The notes under the pieces are model-generated. The model saw only the letters and a program-made list of their open reading frames with translations. It did no database searches and was not told the DNA's origin. From Plutella xylostella (lineage: Eukaryota; Arthropoda; Insecta; Lepidoptera; Plutellidae): a stretch of DNA of 64,000 nt. The stretch covers positions 5,957,001 to 6,021,000 of the forward strand of contig NC_064008.1 of the NCBI RefSeq assembly GCF_932276165.1. The letters are read 5' to 3'. Positions within the stretch are counted from its first letter, which is position 1. Each line of letters begins with the position of its first letter. Below, in pieces: positions 9,959 through 23,090 of this stretch. The position numbers were made by a program, and so were the translations under genes.

Positions 9959-12900
9959 TTAGCATGAAATATTTGTTCCGAAGAGGACGGATATTGCTAA
10001 CCTCAAGTGACATTTTTATTTTGTTCGTAATTTACGTGGCACGAAAATGCACGAGACGGCACTATATTTTGACAAGAATGTAAAAATTATATGTTCCTAT
10101 AAAATACTTGATATTATGTGGATCTTTTTACTGATAATAACTAAGTTTATAATCTTGCATCATGGTATGAATAGCAAAATAACAATTAGAAATGTTACCA
10201 GTCGGTGAGCAAGAATCTTTTTTGTTAAACTTGTAAATTGAGCACTGTTTTATTACACATTAATCACAGCATATTATTGTATACTGTAATAATAAATCAT
10301 TGGTATAGTATGTCTGGTTTCGCTCCACTTATTAAATATTACGTTAAGGCGGACTTATGGCCGTCTATAAATATGTACAGACCAATTTGTCCAGTGACCG
10401 ACTGAAAGGAATTGCTTATTAAACGCATTTACTGTTTTTATAAATAGTTGTGTTAATTATAGTTTACTTCAGTGATATGTAACGCTTTTGTGTAACGCAT
10501 CCGTCAATCGGTATAACGTTTACTGCAATAACTATACCTATGGTTTCTTCGATGTGCTTGTGTATCGAAGAAACCATTTCTAACATTAGTTATTATATCT
10601 ATAACGAGAAACATAAAACAGAAGAACGACTCTGCCTGGAACGTGGAAACATAACTTACTGCCATAAAAGTGGAAACAATTTCCGCCAACCATAGAAGTA
10701 AAGCAAAGATAATTATGAAATAAGATTAACGATCTTATAGTTTTCGCCATTTAAAAAATAAGCTCCAGTGAAATCGCATACCTAAATAATTTGTTTTAAT
10801 TAAATTATATTAACTACCGTTTAGGAACGTAGCAATTTGTGTCGAGATGAAAACGCTAAGTACAAACGTGTGTGCAGAAAGCGTGTGATACAATAACACA
10901 CATGTCATATTAAATAACTCAAAAGCGAACGTGAGACAATAAATCTTTATTGGCCGGTCACATACAGAACTATTGTTATTGTAATCGATGGCATCGGAAA
11001 CATTAAAGTGCCATCGTAACTTTGGAACGTGCCCCGATTCTTAATAATCGAGTTCCACAGGGCTCTTGTTTTGGTCCCTTATTATTATATACATGAAACA
11101 CTGTAGACAACGTAAACATTTTTTACCGACATCTTTTTATCTTTACCTTGGATGTGCCTTGGATCTATACCAAAAATATTCACCGTGCAGTTGCAATCCT
11201 TCAGCCCTCAGGGTTTATTCAAAGTTAGGCACATCCTTCAAACCACAGCTAGGCTGGTCCGGGGCAATCCGAGCCTTTGCATTATGCATCGTAGAATGCC
11301 TCTAGAAAGCGCTTTGTGTTCTCAAATTGGCGTCATGATGGTGGCATGAACGCGAAGAGGAAAGTTGCGGCTGTAATGGTGGAAACATAAACGGTACATG
11401 ATGGCATCATTTAGCATAATGATGGGTTATGTAAAACACAAATCGCCATTCGGGTGTAGCTTTGAAGTCGCACGCTTTTATAGTGGTCTGGGGCTAGAGG
11501 TCCAATCCGCCTATACACTCACCAGCAAAGAAAAAGTTGCATTTATAAAATGCCGATACCAAATGTTGTACCACACCAGAATGTTGTGGTGCGTCTTAAA
11601 GAAAGGTTGAAGGATGGTAATGAAAAGATGATAGGCCGGTTTCAGTTTGATAGCAAATGACTGCTTCTAATATGTCCTGCATAACGTATACCTAATAAAT
11701 ATTGACCCGCCATTGTAAGTACATCATAACAGTAAGTCATGCATATTCATGAGAATTCTGGCCCTTGGCCAAGAATATTAAATAATGAAGTCTTAAACGA
11801 TGTATGATATTTATTATATCCTGTCTGGTAACATCGATCACCATTCTCAGTGTTTATAACTTCCGTAATACCTAAGCAAATCCAGATTTTTACTGTACTA
11901 GAATTTGTTCACGTTTTACTAGCAGATTCTCAGCAAATTAATTAATTTGCTTATTTTAATTAAGTAGCACATTGGTGATTCTTTATCGAAGTCCCGTTAT
12001 ACTTAATATTTTATCGTTATTAATTAACGTATTTTATTAAGTAGTCAAGCAATATTCTAATTTAAATTGTCATATCATTCTATATTATCTTCATTTATAA
12101 AAAAAAACTGTTTCCGTCACCAGCAAAAATGCAATAATACTCGTATTTTTACGAGCAGACTTGTCACGAAACCGGAGTCATGAATTCAAGTAGAAGAAAA
12201 TATAATATTATGTACAACGTCTTCGCCGGATATAACGGACGGCCGCGATCCCACGATCCCGCGGGGTTTGTACCAACTGCTCAGCTGTATTGTTTTATTT
12301 GTGGCACTGGCAGTAGCTCAGTCGGCCAGTGGGATTATGATTATACACTACAGAAGACACGAGTATGTCATCCATGTAACATGCATATTCCTCTGGTAAA
12401 AGTCTTCACTCAAATTAAACTTGGCCGCTGAGCAGCAAAGAACTCTTAAATATTTTATACGAAGCAGATGGGAGCATAACATGATTTTCATAATTAACGA
12501 ACATCCCTCATCGCTTGCAACATTAAATAGCTGAAGCGCCTAAGGACTTCCGACTTCCACCATCTTGTTTTTTTTCTTCAGCCCGTTTCTCACTTGTGTG
12601 TGTGTTTGTGGTCACCCACCGTTTCTAATTACCGCTACGAAGTCAAGCTAACGGAGTGCCAAGTGATATGCTGCTGGTACAGGTAGCTGCTAGTGATTTT
12701 AGTCCGAGTATCATGTTTCTGTTTAAAGTTTCATAAATGTTCTCATTTGCTTTATGAATATTTTCGATTATATTATCTGTTTTGTGATAGTTCTCCACGA
12801 TAGTTTCTGCTTCTCTTTTAGAGAAACCGATCTTAAGTTGCAGTTCTATGTATTTTCAAGGTTGTTTCCATGGTCTCCGTTTGATGCAGCAAACGGTCTA

Positions 12901-13541
12901 TTGGCTATGAATAAAGTGATTTGAAAAGCTATTGAATTGCGTTCGATAAGACAGAATATTTTGATTAACATAATATTATTAAATACTATGATTGATTGAA
13001 TGCTTCGCTTGGTAGTTACAGTGAGATATTATATTGAATGCATGGCATCTACATAGATAGGTACGTATTATGAGTTATCTTGAAGGTGCATGAACGGGGC
13101 TTTATCTAACGCAATACAAATGCTCTTGTTCCATCTCGGCCGTGAATTAGTATAATTATGTACTTGAAACGGATGTGTGTGCAGATGATTTTAAATATCA
13201 ACATGAATATTGCTTTAATTTATAATGTGGATCATGTTCACAGAATAAGTATCACAGCCATTAATTCGTTTATTAATGCAAGGTGCTTATAAAACTGCTT
13301 TTTAACTACCCTACTACTTGATTATATACGAGAGCAAATAACTTCAGAGCAAGTTACCTCTGATACTACCCGTGTCTATTTGTCTCAGTAATTAGATATC
13401 TGTTTACCCCAACTTGGTTATGTGGCTTGTCTATCTCGCGTAGCAAGTATTGCCGAATCTATCGAATAACTTAACTCGATCCAACTTCACTAATTGTGCA
13501 AAGTTTGACAATTTCAATGTTGATCTGTGAATTGGAGCATT
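9959..13541 (+). other. Intron stretch; one short hairpin, otherwise nothing recognised
   Basis: There are no credible exons. The frames at 11066-11610 and 12180-12431 look like chance or degraded sequence. The only structural feature noted is the hairpin at 10540-10577. Confidence 0.6.
10540..10577. repeat. Perfect 14-bp stem, 10-nt loop hairpin
   Basis: ATGGTTTCTTCGAT at 10540-10553 pairs perfectly with ATCGAAGAAACCAT at 10564-10577. Pairing does not extend outward. The stem is too short for a microRNA precursor and no T-run follows. It may be a relic of a palindromic repeat. Confidence 0.6.
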
Positions 13542-13556
13542 AAAATCGAGTGTCAA

Positions 13557-14499
13557 GCTGGACGATGCCCACCATCGCTTGGGTGAACGGGGTACCTGGA
13601 TGTGGGAAGACAACCTGGGTGGTAAATAACTTCGATGTGAGCAAAGACACCATTATCACCACGACAACTGAGGCGGCCGTCGATATACGAAACAGGCTAG
13701 CGCATAGGATCGGGGACATGGTTAGAACTAGGGTACGTACGATGGCATCAGTCCTAGTAAACGGCTTTAGAGAACATGTCGGATGCCAACGCCTGATAAT
13801 TGACGAGGCCCTGATGAACCATTTCGGGGCAATCGTAATTGCCGCCCGCCTGTCCCGTGCCAGTGATATTGCTCTAATCGGAGACATCAACCAGCTACCG
13901 TACATAGACAGAGAGAACCTATTCGAACTAAGGTACAGTCGCCCAACACTGGTAGCAAACATCACCCAGGAGCTGTTGTGCTCATACAGAAACCCCATGG
14001 ATGTTGCATACGCCCTAAGAGAAGTATACTCAGGCATATACGCAGCCACAGCGCGTATCCAATCCCTGCAGCTGAAAAGGTTTACAGACGCAGCATTCCA
14101 AAATCCCAAACCAACACTCTATTCCTGACGCATACACAGGAAGAAAAAGAGACCCTGACCAGCCAAGGGTTTGGAGAAGGAACGGGATCACGCGTCTTAA
14201 CCATACACGAAGCACAGGGATTGACGTACGAATCCGTCATTATCATAAAAACAAAAGATAAAATAAAGTTGCACGATAGCATACCTCACGCAGTAGTGGC
14301 GCTGTCGAGGCACACCTCCGCCTGCACCTACTATGCGGATGACACCGAGGACGCTATCGGCAACCTCGCTAAAACGGCAATAACAGCACCGAAGAAACGG
14401 ATCCTCGAGTACAACCTAAAGATGGCAATAAAAAATCGGGACGAAGAGGTCGTTGCCCAGCAATCAAGGCTTTTGGCAACGCAAAATGGAGCGGAATAG
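13557..14499 (+). pseudogene. Virus-type superfamily 1 RNA helicase domain, frameshifted
   Basis: In alpha-like plus-strand RNA viruses this domain unwinds RNA using NTP. All main motifs can be seen in order: Walker A GVPGCGKTT at about 13587-13613, Walker B IIDEA at about 13795, IGDINQLP at about 13878, SYRNP at about 13981, TLFLTHTQ at about 14114, TIHEAQGLT at about 14200 and VVALSRHT at about 14292. The first part is open in one frame up to a stop at 14126-14128. The later motifs lie in another frame up to the stop at 14497-14499. A single indel between roughly 14085 and 14115 therefore breaks the gene. The apparent GTG start falls within the TSD and is not a natural start. The context is a LINE 3' end, not a free-standing viral insertion. 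A direct endogenous viral element is the alternative, but the TSD and A-tails argue against it. Confidence 0.85.
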
Positions 14500-15184
14500 G
14501 AGAATTTTGATTTTAATTTTATATTGACGGCCAAACCGTATTGCATGTATTTTATAGTTTTGTTATGAATAGTATATAGCATGTATTGTATAGTTTTGAT
14601 ATGTAGGTATTGTATAGTATATCATGAATTAATATTATCTGTATAAGAACTAACCAATAAAATTAAGATAGTTTTAAGAACACTGTCACACATTAACACC
14701 AGGCAAAACAACAGCGATGACAAAAGGAGTGTGTGGCCACTGACAGGCGTCTGTTAAGTTCTCTGAAGACAGCTGACACTGGCCCTACCCTTCAAATGTT
14801 TGTTGCCATTATAATTGTAAGTGTGACTGTGTGAAACAAAGGAAAAAAAAAAGAAAAAAAAAAAAAAAAAAAAAAAAAAACAAGAAATGCACAACTGGGG
14901 GTTTTTAGTCGGTTAAAGGCCGACACTACCTGGGTCCCCTTCCCAGGTGTCTGTGTAGATTTTCCTCCAGGAGTGCAAAAAAAAAAAAAATATTAATAAT
15001 ATAGGTATATATATATATATAAAAGATAAAATATATATATTATAAGCTTCCACATTGAGTAGTGAGTAGTTAAAAGATGAAGATAAAAAACAACCAAACT
15101 CTCACAATATATTGATCTCTCAAAAAGGCACGGACATAAAGTCTGTGGAGTGATAATAAAATCTTTAAAAAAAAAATTTAAAAA
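13557..15184 (+). mobile_element. 5'-truncated LINE tail carrying a viral-type helicase domain, 15-bp TSD
   Basis: The 1628-bp insert is flanked by the direct repeat AAAATCGAGTGTCAA at 13542-13556 and 15185-15199, which is proof of retrotransposition. It starts abruptly at the helicase domain. It then has a 3' UTR, an A-rich run at about 14845-14880, a hairpin-rich block at about 14895-14980 ('agtcggttaaaggccgac'), a second A-run, a TA-repeat segment, and a final A-rich end. An AATAAA signal lies at 15155-15160, just before that end. R1-clade LINEs with a C-terminal tobamovirus-like SF1 helicase fused to ORF2 have been reported from insects (recalled from the literature). This copy fits such an element, although its reverse transcriptase is missing. 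Confidence 0.8.
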
Positions 15185-15199
15185 AAAATCGAGTGTCAA

Positions 15200-16173
15200 A
15201 TCTAAGAATTCGTTCCGTTTGACGATAAATCGTAATACTGGTTGACTGCAGATGGTACGTTCTGTTACGAAATAAGAAACGCTTAGGGCCTATTTCCACT
15301 ACTCGCATTCGTTGCCGATTCACTGTAATGTAAATGTAACACAGTATACGTTGATATTTCACTCCTTATAAATAAATAGGTTATAATTTATGGCAACAAA
15401 ATAAGCAGATTATACCTCGGTTGGAGATACAAGTTAGAAGCTTATCTGCTGTGTGATTACATTATTATTATTGCAATATCCAACCCGCCTGTCAACCGTG
15501 GAGGTTACAAAAACCGTGACCATCCAGATAAAGAGGTGGCTCATGCAAAAGACTGCATTGACTGGCCGTTGATGTTCATTAAAAAAAAATGTTCATAATA
15601 ATGTCCATAATAATTTTACCTGAATTTTCGAACTGAAAAACTGCCTTCACTAAAACATCAGCTTCCTACTAAATAGCATATTCCCAGAAGTGGAAAAGGT
15701 TCTTAAGGTTATCGAACAGTAAAATAGCTACGAAACCTCTTTTGAAAACATATTTCTCTATATTGCTTGGCAGTTTAGCAATATTTCATCGTTTTCGGCT
15801 GTCAGTCTGTAAGCGCATTGGGATTTATGAATAGCTGTAACTTAAAACTCAAACAATATATCTTGACTTATTCTATTTTCAAGCGATTTTCCGCTCTTAA
15901 ATCTAACGCTATTTTTATGAAGACGATATTGGTTATCAAAGCGAAGCGTAATCGTCAAACAAATCAATATCATTATCAAGGTTGTTCCCCTGGCATTGTT
16001 TCAGTTTGATGTACCCTGAGCTATGGTTAGACACGCTTCATTGGAGGTCGATCTATCTCCATTCATCAATATCATTATGGATGGAGTTGAACTAGAGCGG
16101 ATGTGACAGTTTTCACCCATTTACTGATTCATAACACCTGCAACTGCTAACTGTAATTTGATATTTATTAGGT
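15200..16173 (+). other. Intron stretch; nothing recognised
   Basis: The sequence is AT-rich. The block at 15480-15575 ('caacccgcctgtcaacc' onward) looks like a repeat fragment, but I cannot name it. Confidence 0.5.
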
Positions 16174-16380
16174 ACTAGCTGTTCCCGCGCGCTTCGCTTC
16201 GCCTTAAAAAGTATTCCCGTGGGAATTTCGGGATAAAAAGTAGCCTATGTTCTTTCCCAGGGTCTAGACCGTATGTATACCAAATTTCATTCAAATCCGT
16301 TCAGTAGTTTTGGCGTGAAAGAGTAACAGACAGACAGACAGACAGACACAGTTACTTTCGCATTTATAATATTAGTTAGA
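16174..16380 (+). repeat. Dispersed insect repeat ending '(gaca)n ... tttataatattagt'
   Basis: The segment runs from 'actagctgttcccgcgcgc' through 'ccgtgggaatttcgggata' and 'ttcagtagttttggcgtga' to a (GACA)n run and 'tttcgcatttataatatta'. This architecture is common to a very abundant SINE or LINE-tail family in moths and butterflies (from memory). It codes for nothing. Confidence 0.75.
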
Positions 16381-19300
16381 ATTGTTACTCTTATAGGTTG
16401 TTAAGTTATAGCATGGAGAAGGTGTAATTCACCATTGGTCTGGTGATTTCTCTTGTAACTAAACAAATCATACCACCGAATTACGTTTCGGCATAAATTT
16501 TAATTTAAATTGGACTCCATATTTATCTCATGTAATCTTTCAAATTTTGGGAAAATAGGATGTTGATTTATATTGCTCGATGCTCGTAGTAGTCGTAGTC
16601 ATGTACAGGTATCAGTCTCTAGCACGCGACTCATAAAAGGCCAGTACTTAGCCAAAGCAAAGCGTTTCCGATTCGCCTCGTCAGGACAAAAGCCAAAGCT
16701 GTGAAGGGTTAAAGCACTCTCGACCCATTTACAGTTCAACTACCCCAGCTTATGTAATACGGCACGTATCTGACCCAAAGCCAACGGGGTGGATCCTTGC
16801 CGGTTAATTACATACACAAAATCGTGCTTTTATTCCCTAAAGATACACCTGCTATAGTATAACCTGGCTTATGATTAAGTTGGCCAGACTCACAATTTCC
16901 TTTCGTAAACCGACTCTAATCTTTAGACTTACGTCGTCAAGGTATAATCGGATTTGGCATTCGCAAGTTTACGAGCCCTTAATTCATGACGAAATTATAA
17001 CTGTGACTACTGTGAGCCGTAAACCATAAATAATCTGGATGTAGCACAGTTGCATAATGCTGTGACTCTGGCGGAGCATTTCCATAACAATGAATTACTT
17101 GTCGCAATTGGTGTAAACCCTTGGAAATGTTCATCTAATGATGATTTTGCATGACACTGTGCTCTAGTAAATCCACTTTGTAACGCTTATGACAAAACTA
17201 GAATAAAACTTCAAAAACATCAACTTCCTTTCACTTTTTGCGGTTAATAGCATTGTTGAGGGATTCTTTTTTCTTTTGTCTCAATAACAGACAGTAATTT
17301 GTTTGTGCCATCACGCCATGGTCTTCATTTCGAATGTAATATTTGCTTGATAAAAAATACCGAAAGCTATCATGAATAAGTAATTTTAGTTCCAGTAAAG
17401 AGGCAAATAACAATAAGCAATACTTATTTTGTGGTACAAAAGCCCACATGGGAAATGGACCTTTCGTTCCCCATTTTGCGACCCGAAAAGTATTATCTTA
17501 CCAATTATTGTTCTACCCAAGCCGGAAACCTTCTTCCTTATCAACGACCTCTAGCTATTTTTAGCTCGACCCTCCAAAGATCGTGATGACAGCCAACAAA
17601 TTTGCAGGCCACATTTTTATAGGCCTCCTCTGTAGGCCTACAACCCTCGACCTATATAAGGGTCACCTGCCTCTGAGGCTAGCTATTACTGACGATGTCG
17701 TGTCTAACTACTGTATGTAGTCTGTTGGGTGGCGCGGAGTGATTAAACTTGGAAGCGTTTGTGAATTCAGAAGGTATCAGTTTGCCGCATAGAGGATTAA
17801 ATAGGCAAAAGCGTCGTGGATGTTTTAGCTGTGACGAAGCAGATGTATTGGTCAATATTGGACGGAGAAAGTGGAGTTTCTTTCTTGATCAAACACAATG
17901 ATTTCTACGTTACTTGCATATCTGAGTGTGATAAAAGTTAACCGTGAAAACCGTGTTGTTTTTAGAGAAATATATAAAATTACACTGGTATTTTTTTTTG
18001 GTTACAATTTACGCTTCCACATGTCCTCAAGCCATTTTCCACCAAAACATGTTTTCATTTTCAAGCGGCAGCTGTGACATGCAATTATTTTTAAATTTCC
18101 ACGAATTTTCCTAATGGATGTAATAGTCTGATGAACGTTGCGCTTTAAAAAAATTAATGTTTTATACCTTTGGCTCGAAAAATGCCCAGGTTTGGTTTGC
18201 GCATAGTTTTTATTCGGAAGCACAGCAAAGTCTGAGTAAGACTTAATCCTGTTTGTATATAATATATCCTTGCCGAATTTGTGTCTCATGCACACCATCC
18301 TCTACAACACTGAGCATTAATGGTTTACTGTGATTGCATTATATTGTTTGGCCAGTGCCCTGACTTGGGCTTATATTTCCTCACCGGCTTCAACGCGGTC
18401 AAAGGTCGGAAGCTAACGGAATTTCGGGGACAGATTTGGTCAATAATTTCTCCACCATGGGTCGGCTTGTGCAAACCTCAAAATTAAGGTGCGAGTAGGA
18501 ACCTGAAGTCTACCACTACCGGTTTCTATGAAATTCTATCCGACATGCTATCGAATGTAGTACAAGAAATCCACTTACGGTGCAGTAAAAGGTTTACCTG
18601 ATAGAAATCAGTTACTGTACGGATCATCTACACAAATTGCTAATAAAAATCCTCTACCGGTCTGGCAAGCATCTGTCTGAGCTATAAAAGTTATGATGGC
18701 AGCGCGGCTGATTGTAATTGCTTATGTACACTATATCGCGAGCAAATAAATAGTTAAACGGTGACAATAGCACCAAATTGCTCCTAAACGGAAAAGGCTA
18801 CCCTTATGAAGTCTTATTCCGTATTGAAATAAATTACGGCGCATCAGAATATTACCAACTCAAAACGTAAATCTGTTGTTGAAATTATAAATGAAATGTT
18901 TCAAAAAATGGGGGTCATTTGGTACAACTTTTCAAGCAACGTGGGTGGCTATTAACGACGCGACGCATCAAAATTTGCGGGCAAAATTCAATATGGCAGG
19001 TCATATTCACGGTTTACAATGCACGTCCCAGTTTACTCGCTGCCCTGTGCGGTTCACACCCGGTGAAATTGCTTTATTATTGCATTAGTTGCGTCGTGCT
19101 AGAGTCAGAGTATGTTGGGCTGCTAGTGTTTACCTACTCCCTTCCGGTACTCAACATTCAGATTGGAAAATATTGAACACTTTGCAGAACGAAGAAAAAC
19201 TAATAAGTAGAATGTAATTTGAAAATAGTAGTTTGGCTCTCTTTGGGAGAGAAGGAGTCTTGATTGTTGTCGATTGTGATGATGATTGAATTAAATATGC

Positions 19301-21721
19301 TTTAATTCTATCCTAACAAAGGGATATCTTAGATACAAGCGTAATCTAACCCCTGTACAGACATAATATTTTGTACAGTAAAATAGTTAGTACGCCCGCT
19401 CATATTGTGAAGTGCCTCGGGAGCCTACATTGCCTGTAGTGTAGTAGGCGGGTCTTTATGGAGGTGTTTGTTGTGAAACAATTAAATCGTGTTGTAAGTG
19501 CATGTTTTTTTTTATTTGGTTGCTACTTTATCAGGTCAATGTCGTAGAGAGCGTTGCGTTCATTCTTGTGTTCTAAACATCAGTGGGTGTTTAGTTCAAT
19601 AACGTTTATGTTTCAAGTATATCCGTTGTTAATGTGTCTTACTACTTCAATTTGTCTGCAAGTGTCATCCAAGTTCTCCAAACTTTGCATCGAGATGCAG
19701 TATCGTTACAGTAGCGTGTTTGCATTCATGCATTTCAATTAGTGCTTCCACTCCACCCTTCCAACTGCAAACTTGGTCCTAGTTCCCAGACTTGTAGTTC
19801 AGTTGCCTAGCGGTTAGTAACAGTTTAGGGAGGTACTAGTGAGCGCGGCTCTGCGGAAGTGACAGCGGAAAACCAATTAGGTTGTGGTAATTTTACCGGA
19901 GCTTTTAAACTCGGCAATTTTGCACAGCTCGCTCTAGCTACTCGATTTAGCATGTTATGGAACTTATCTTGTAATAATGTTTTACAGTTGTATTTCATTT
20001 TTAAAAGACTCAGATTCCTTATATATGAACCGATATCCATACAGGATGTTTCAAAGGTAGGGGCTCTCTGGGGGTTATTCTAAGCAACTTTTGTTTAAAG
20101 CCTTTTTAAAAAGCTCTCTCTTTTGGCAGGGATTGACATGCTTATTTATTGATCCCGGGCAATCCATAAATCTCCTATTTGCCACAAATACTTTTAACAT
20201 CCTATAATGAAATTGGGACATCAACATTATCCCATAAATCACATTGCGTGATCTGCTTTATTGACATACGCCCGTCCAATGAGAAAATAACCAGTTTTTT
20301 TTAATAGATTTGACACGAAAATACTCTGTATTTTTAAACCAGCATGGTATAAGCTAGAGAGCTACGAAAGAAAATCCAAGGAATTCAATTTCTGGGAACG
20401 GGTATCAGCAGACATACGAAACCAGGAAATGCTTTCATATAGTAGCTCTATTTCCATCATTCTCTATCAAAATAACCCGACTGTATTTAGATATGATGCT
20501 GCCATTTCCGTATGATATGAATGGATCTATCTGTCTGGCTGTGGTTCTTCTAATTGTTTTATTAATTCTAATAGTTTTCAAAATATGTTTTACATTTATT
20601 TATGTAATGACTTCCTCTGCTTGATGGCCTTCCCTTTGTTCCATTTCGAATATAATCTTAGTTGTATAGTGGTATAAAACAAGATTTCCAGTTTCTTCAG
20701 ATACCTTATCTTTCCGATACTGTCAATTAGGAATATTATCAAATAGTATATGATTGGATTCAATATTGTACATAAATATCTGAAAGGTTAAACTACAAGT
20801 CACCGTCTTTCCATAGTTTTGTTCACTAATTATACCGACAAACAAAGATACGACTGCACTATATTCTATTTCAGGAATGTTATTCTCTGCCGGGAAACTA
20901 GCGTCTACGGAGCAGTAAATTGCCTAAATTATGAAAGTTCCTAGCCGGAATCGTATTGAAGTATTGCCAAGCTTTGAAAAGTTATGTGTTTACGAACCCT
21001 TGTTATTGTTTCTATGACAAAGCGAAGCTGTGATTTATGCATTTATAATCATGTTTTCATATAAAGAAATATAATAGTATGTATTTCTTTATGTTATATT
21101 CTAAGAACTCCCAATTAGTGTTATCATATTTCTTGATCAAAACATTGTTGGCAGTTTTGAATATAACTTTGTCGAACAAAATTACGGAGAAATATCTCAA
21201 AGGATCCATCGGGAGATGGAAAACATTTTCAATATAAATCGCCCATTTTAATAAAACATCTTCTGCATTGAACTTTATTTTAAAGGAAACATTACTGGAC
21301 TAATTAAATAATTTGATAATGGTAGACAAAAAGATATTGTCTTTTAGATGATTAAGCTACAAACAAGCCAATAATTGACTATGTAATCTAACGATTGTGC
21401 CCTTTGTTTCAGGTATGCCCCATTTTGATGAAAAATCTTCTTCAAGTCAGTAAAGTTAAGTACGTTTTTTTCTTGGTTTATCACCAACTTTTGATTGGAT
21501 TTATTTTTACCAGCCAGGTCTTATATGTAGTTTACGCAGTGTTAATGGTATCAAAATACTGTCGTCAAGTTTGACGACCCATCAATCATCAGCCAATGAC
21601 CGTCTTCGGGCTTACCACCACATGGGACTGCGGTGATTCGGGGCCACTGAAGCCACTTTCCTTGATTGGTAATTCGAAACGCGACCGCTGTTGAGCGAAA
21701 GTTCTAGAAATGAGAACTCTG
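16381..21721 (+). other. Long intron stretch; nothing recognised
   Basis: There are no supported exons. Small frames at 17231-17449, 18002-18298, 18891-19176 and 19825-20083 lack domains. A 'ctatataagg' box at 17651 resembles a TATA element but has no linked transcript evidence. Confidence 0.55.
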
Positions 21722-22010
21722 AGGGTACTCGGCTGCCGGTATCGAGTTCCATGATCGATTGTTTGTTTGTGCGTTTCTTTTATCCTTTTGTCTTATTTGA
21801 TGTACATACTCTGTACATGAAATCGTGCGCTATTTATACAATAAAGGACTGGATGGTGATATGATCTTGATCGTGGACTACATAATAAAGTAATCTACTT
21901 GAAGGCTCTAACAGAAGTAGCATGTTTCTTTAATGATTGAGATAAATGATACATTAAGTACGCCTAAGATTTAAATTACTGAAATTGGCGCCCAACAAGG
22001 ACTTAACAGA
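21722..22010 (+). mobile_element. Possible relic LTR end with primer-binding site
   Basis: TGGCGCCCAACAAGGAC at about 21993-22009 looks like a retroelement primer-binding site of the tRNA 3'-end type. Upstream lie a 'tatttatacaataaa' promoter or polyadenylation-like block at about 21831 and further AATAAA motifs, as expected inside an LTR. No second LTR, gag or pol is visible, and the left edge is a guess. Confidence 0.35.
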
Positions 22011-23090
22011 TTTTGCTATCAATCATTCATGAATGTTTCACTCAACTTCGACATCGGGCCATATCTGTCACAGTTGTCAAGAACAATCATAGAACAGAGG
22101 CCACATCTGTGTTCTGTTACCACAAACCGCACGATACCAGAGAGCTCGATCTCCGTCCGACATTTAATACCGAATCGAATAAATAAGCTTTAGCCAGTTT
22201 TACTGTTGAAGAAACAAATAAACCTCACCGTTTTATCGTATTGTTTACTAGAAACGGTGAAACTTACGACCGATATAAAGTTTCGTCCAGGTAATTTATA
22301 CTGTTTAGTTTTTGTTAAAATTGACTATAAGAAATGACTGGATTGTGGAGTGAAAAAATTATCTCACTTGAAACAAATTTTTGAATCCGGGACAGAACAA
22401 TGGCCTACCTATACATAGTAATATCGAATAGGCTATTTTAGGATATTCCACTATTCTCTGACATCATTGATCGGATTATTGCATTCGACTCTAACCTCAC
22501 CTTGACATCATCGTCTTTGCTAATCTGCAGATAATGTCATGGTTAATGGTTGATGCCGTTTAGGATTACTGTCTTCTGTTTTAAAAGGGTTTAATAAGTC
22601 TGTATTTATTAAACCTCACCCTCATATCAGAAGATTACTTTTAACTTTGTATTATTTTCCTTTAAGGAAGAAACGCATAAGTCCCTATCGACCGTGTTCA
22701 AGCCATTAGGAGTCCTATTTATATTTCCGAAAAAAGATTGCATAGTATTGGCAAATTAATCAAGGATTTAGTCATTTTTATACAGCTACAAAAAACAGTC
22801 AATGAATGTAGGTTTACCTTTAAAATTGTCTCGTTTTCAAACGCTCTCATTCCCGCAGTTGCTTTAGTAGTGACCCATTTCGTTTATTCCCTAGCTACGC
22901 TATTTATTTTTCATCCCACTTTTTCAAATTGTGTCCGTATGCATTGTTTTCACTTTATACAGAACAGAGACTTTCAAAGCCGTTACTGTTTATAAGCAGG
23001 CTCATGTTGAAAATGCATCCAATAGATGCATGGATGAATCTAATTTAATCTTAAAAGCTTTAAAGAAGTAAACAAGGGTAAGTAATACGA
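22011..23090 (+). other. Intron stretch; nothing recognised
   Basis: AT-rich, with no supported gene or repeat. The frame at 22738-22995 has no recognisable domain. Confidence 0.55.

Noticed and set aside
10540..10577. microRNA hairpin
   Set aside because: The stem is only 14 bp with no outward extension; a precursor would need a much longer stem.
13540..14109. 189-codon minus-strand frame
   Set aside because: It is the shadow of the helicase frame on the plus strand.
17651..17700. TATA-like promoter at 'ctatataagg'
   Set aside because: A single box in AT-rich DNA with no supported transcript or exon downstream.
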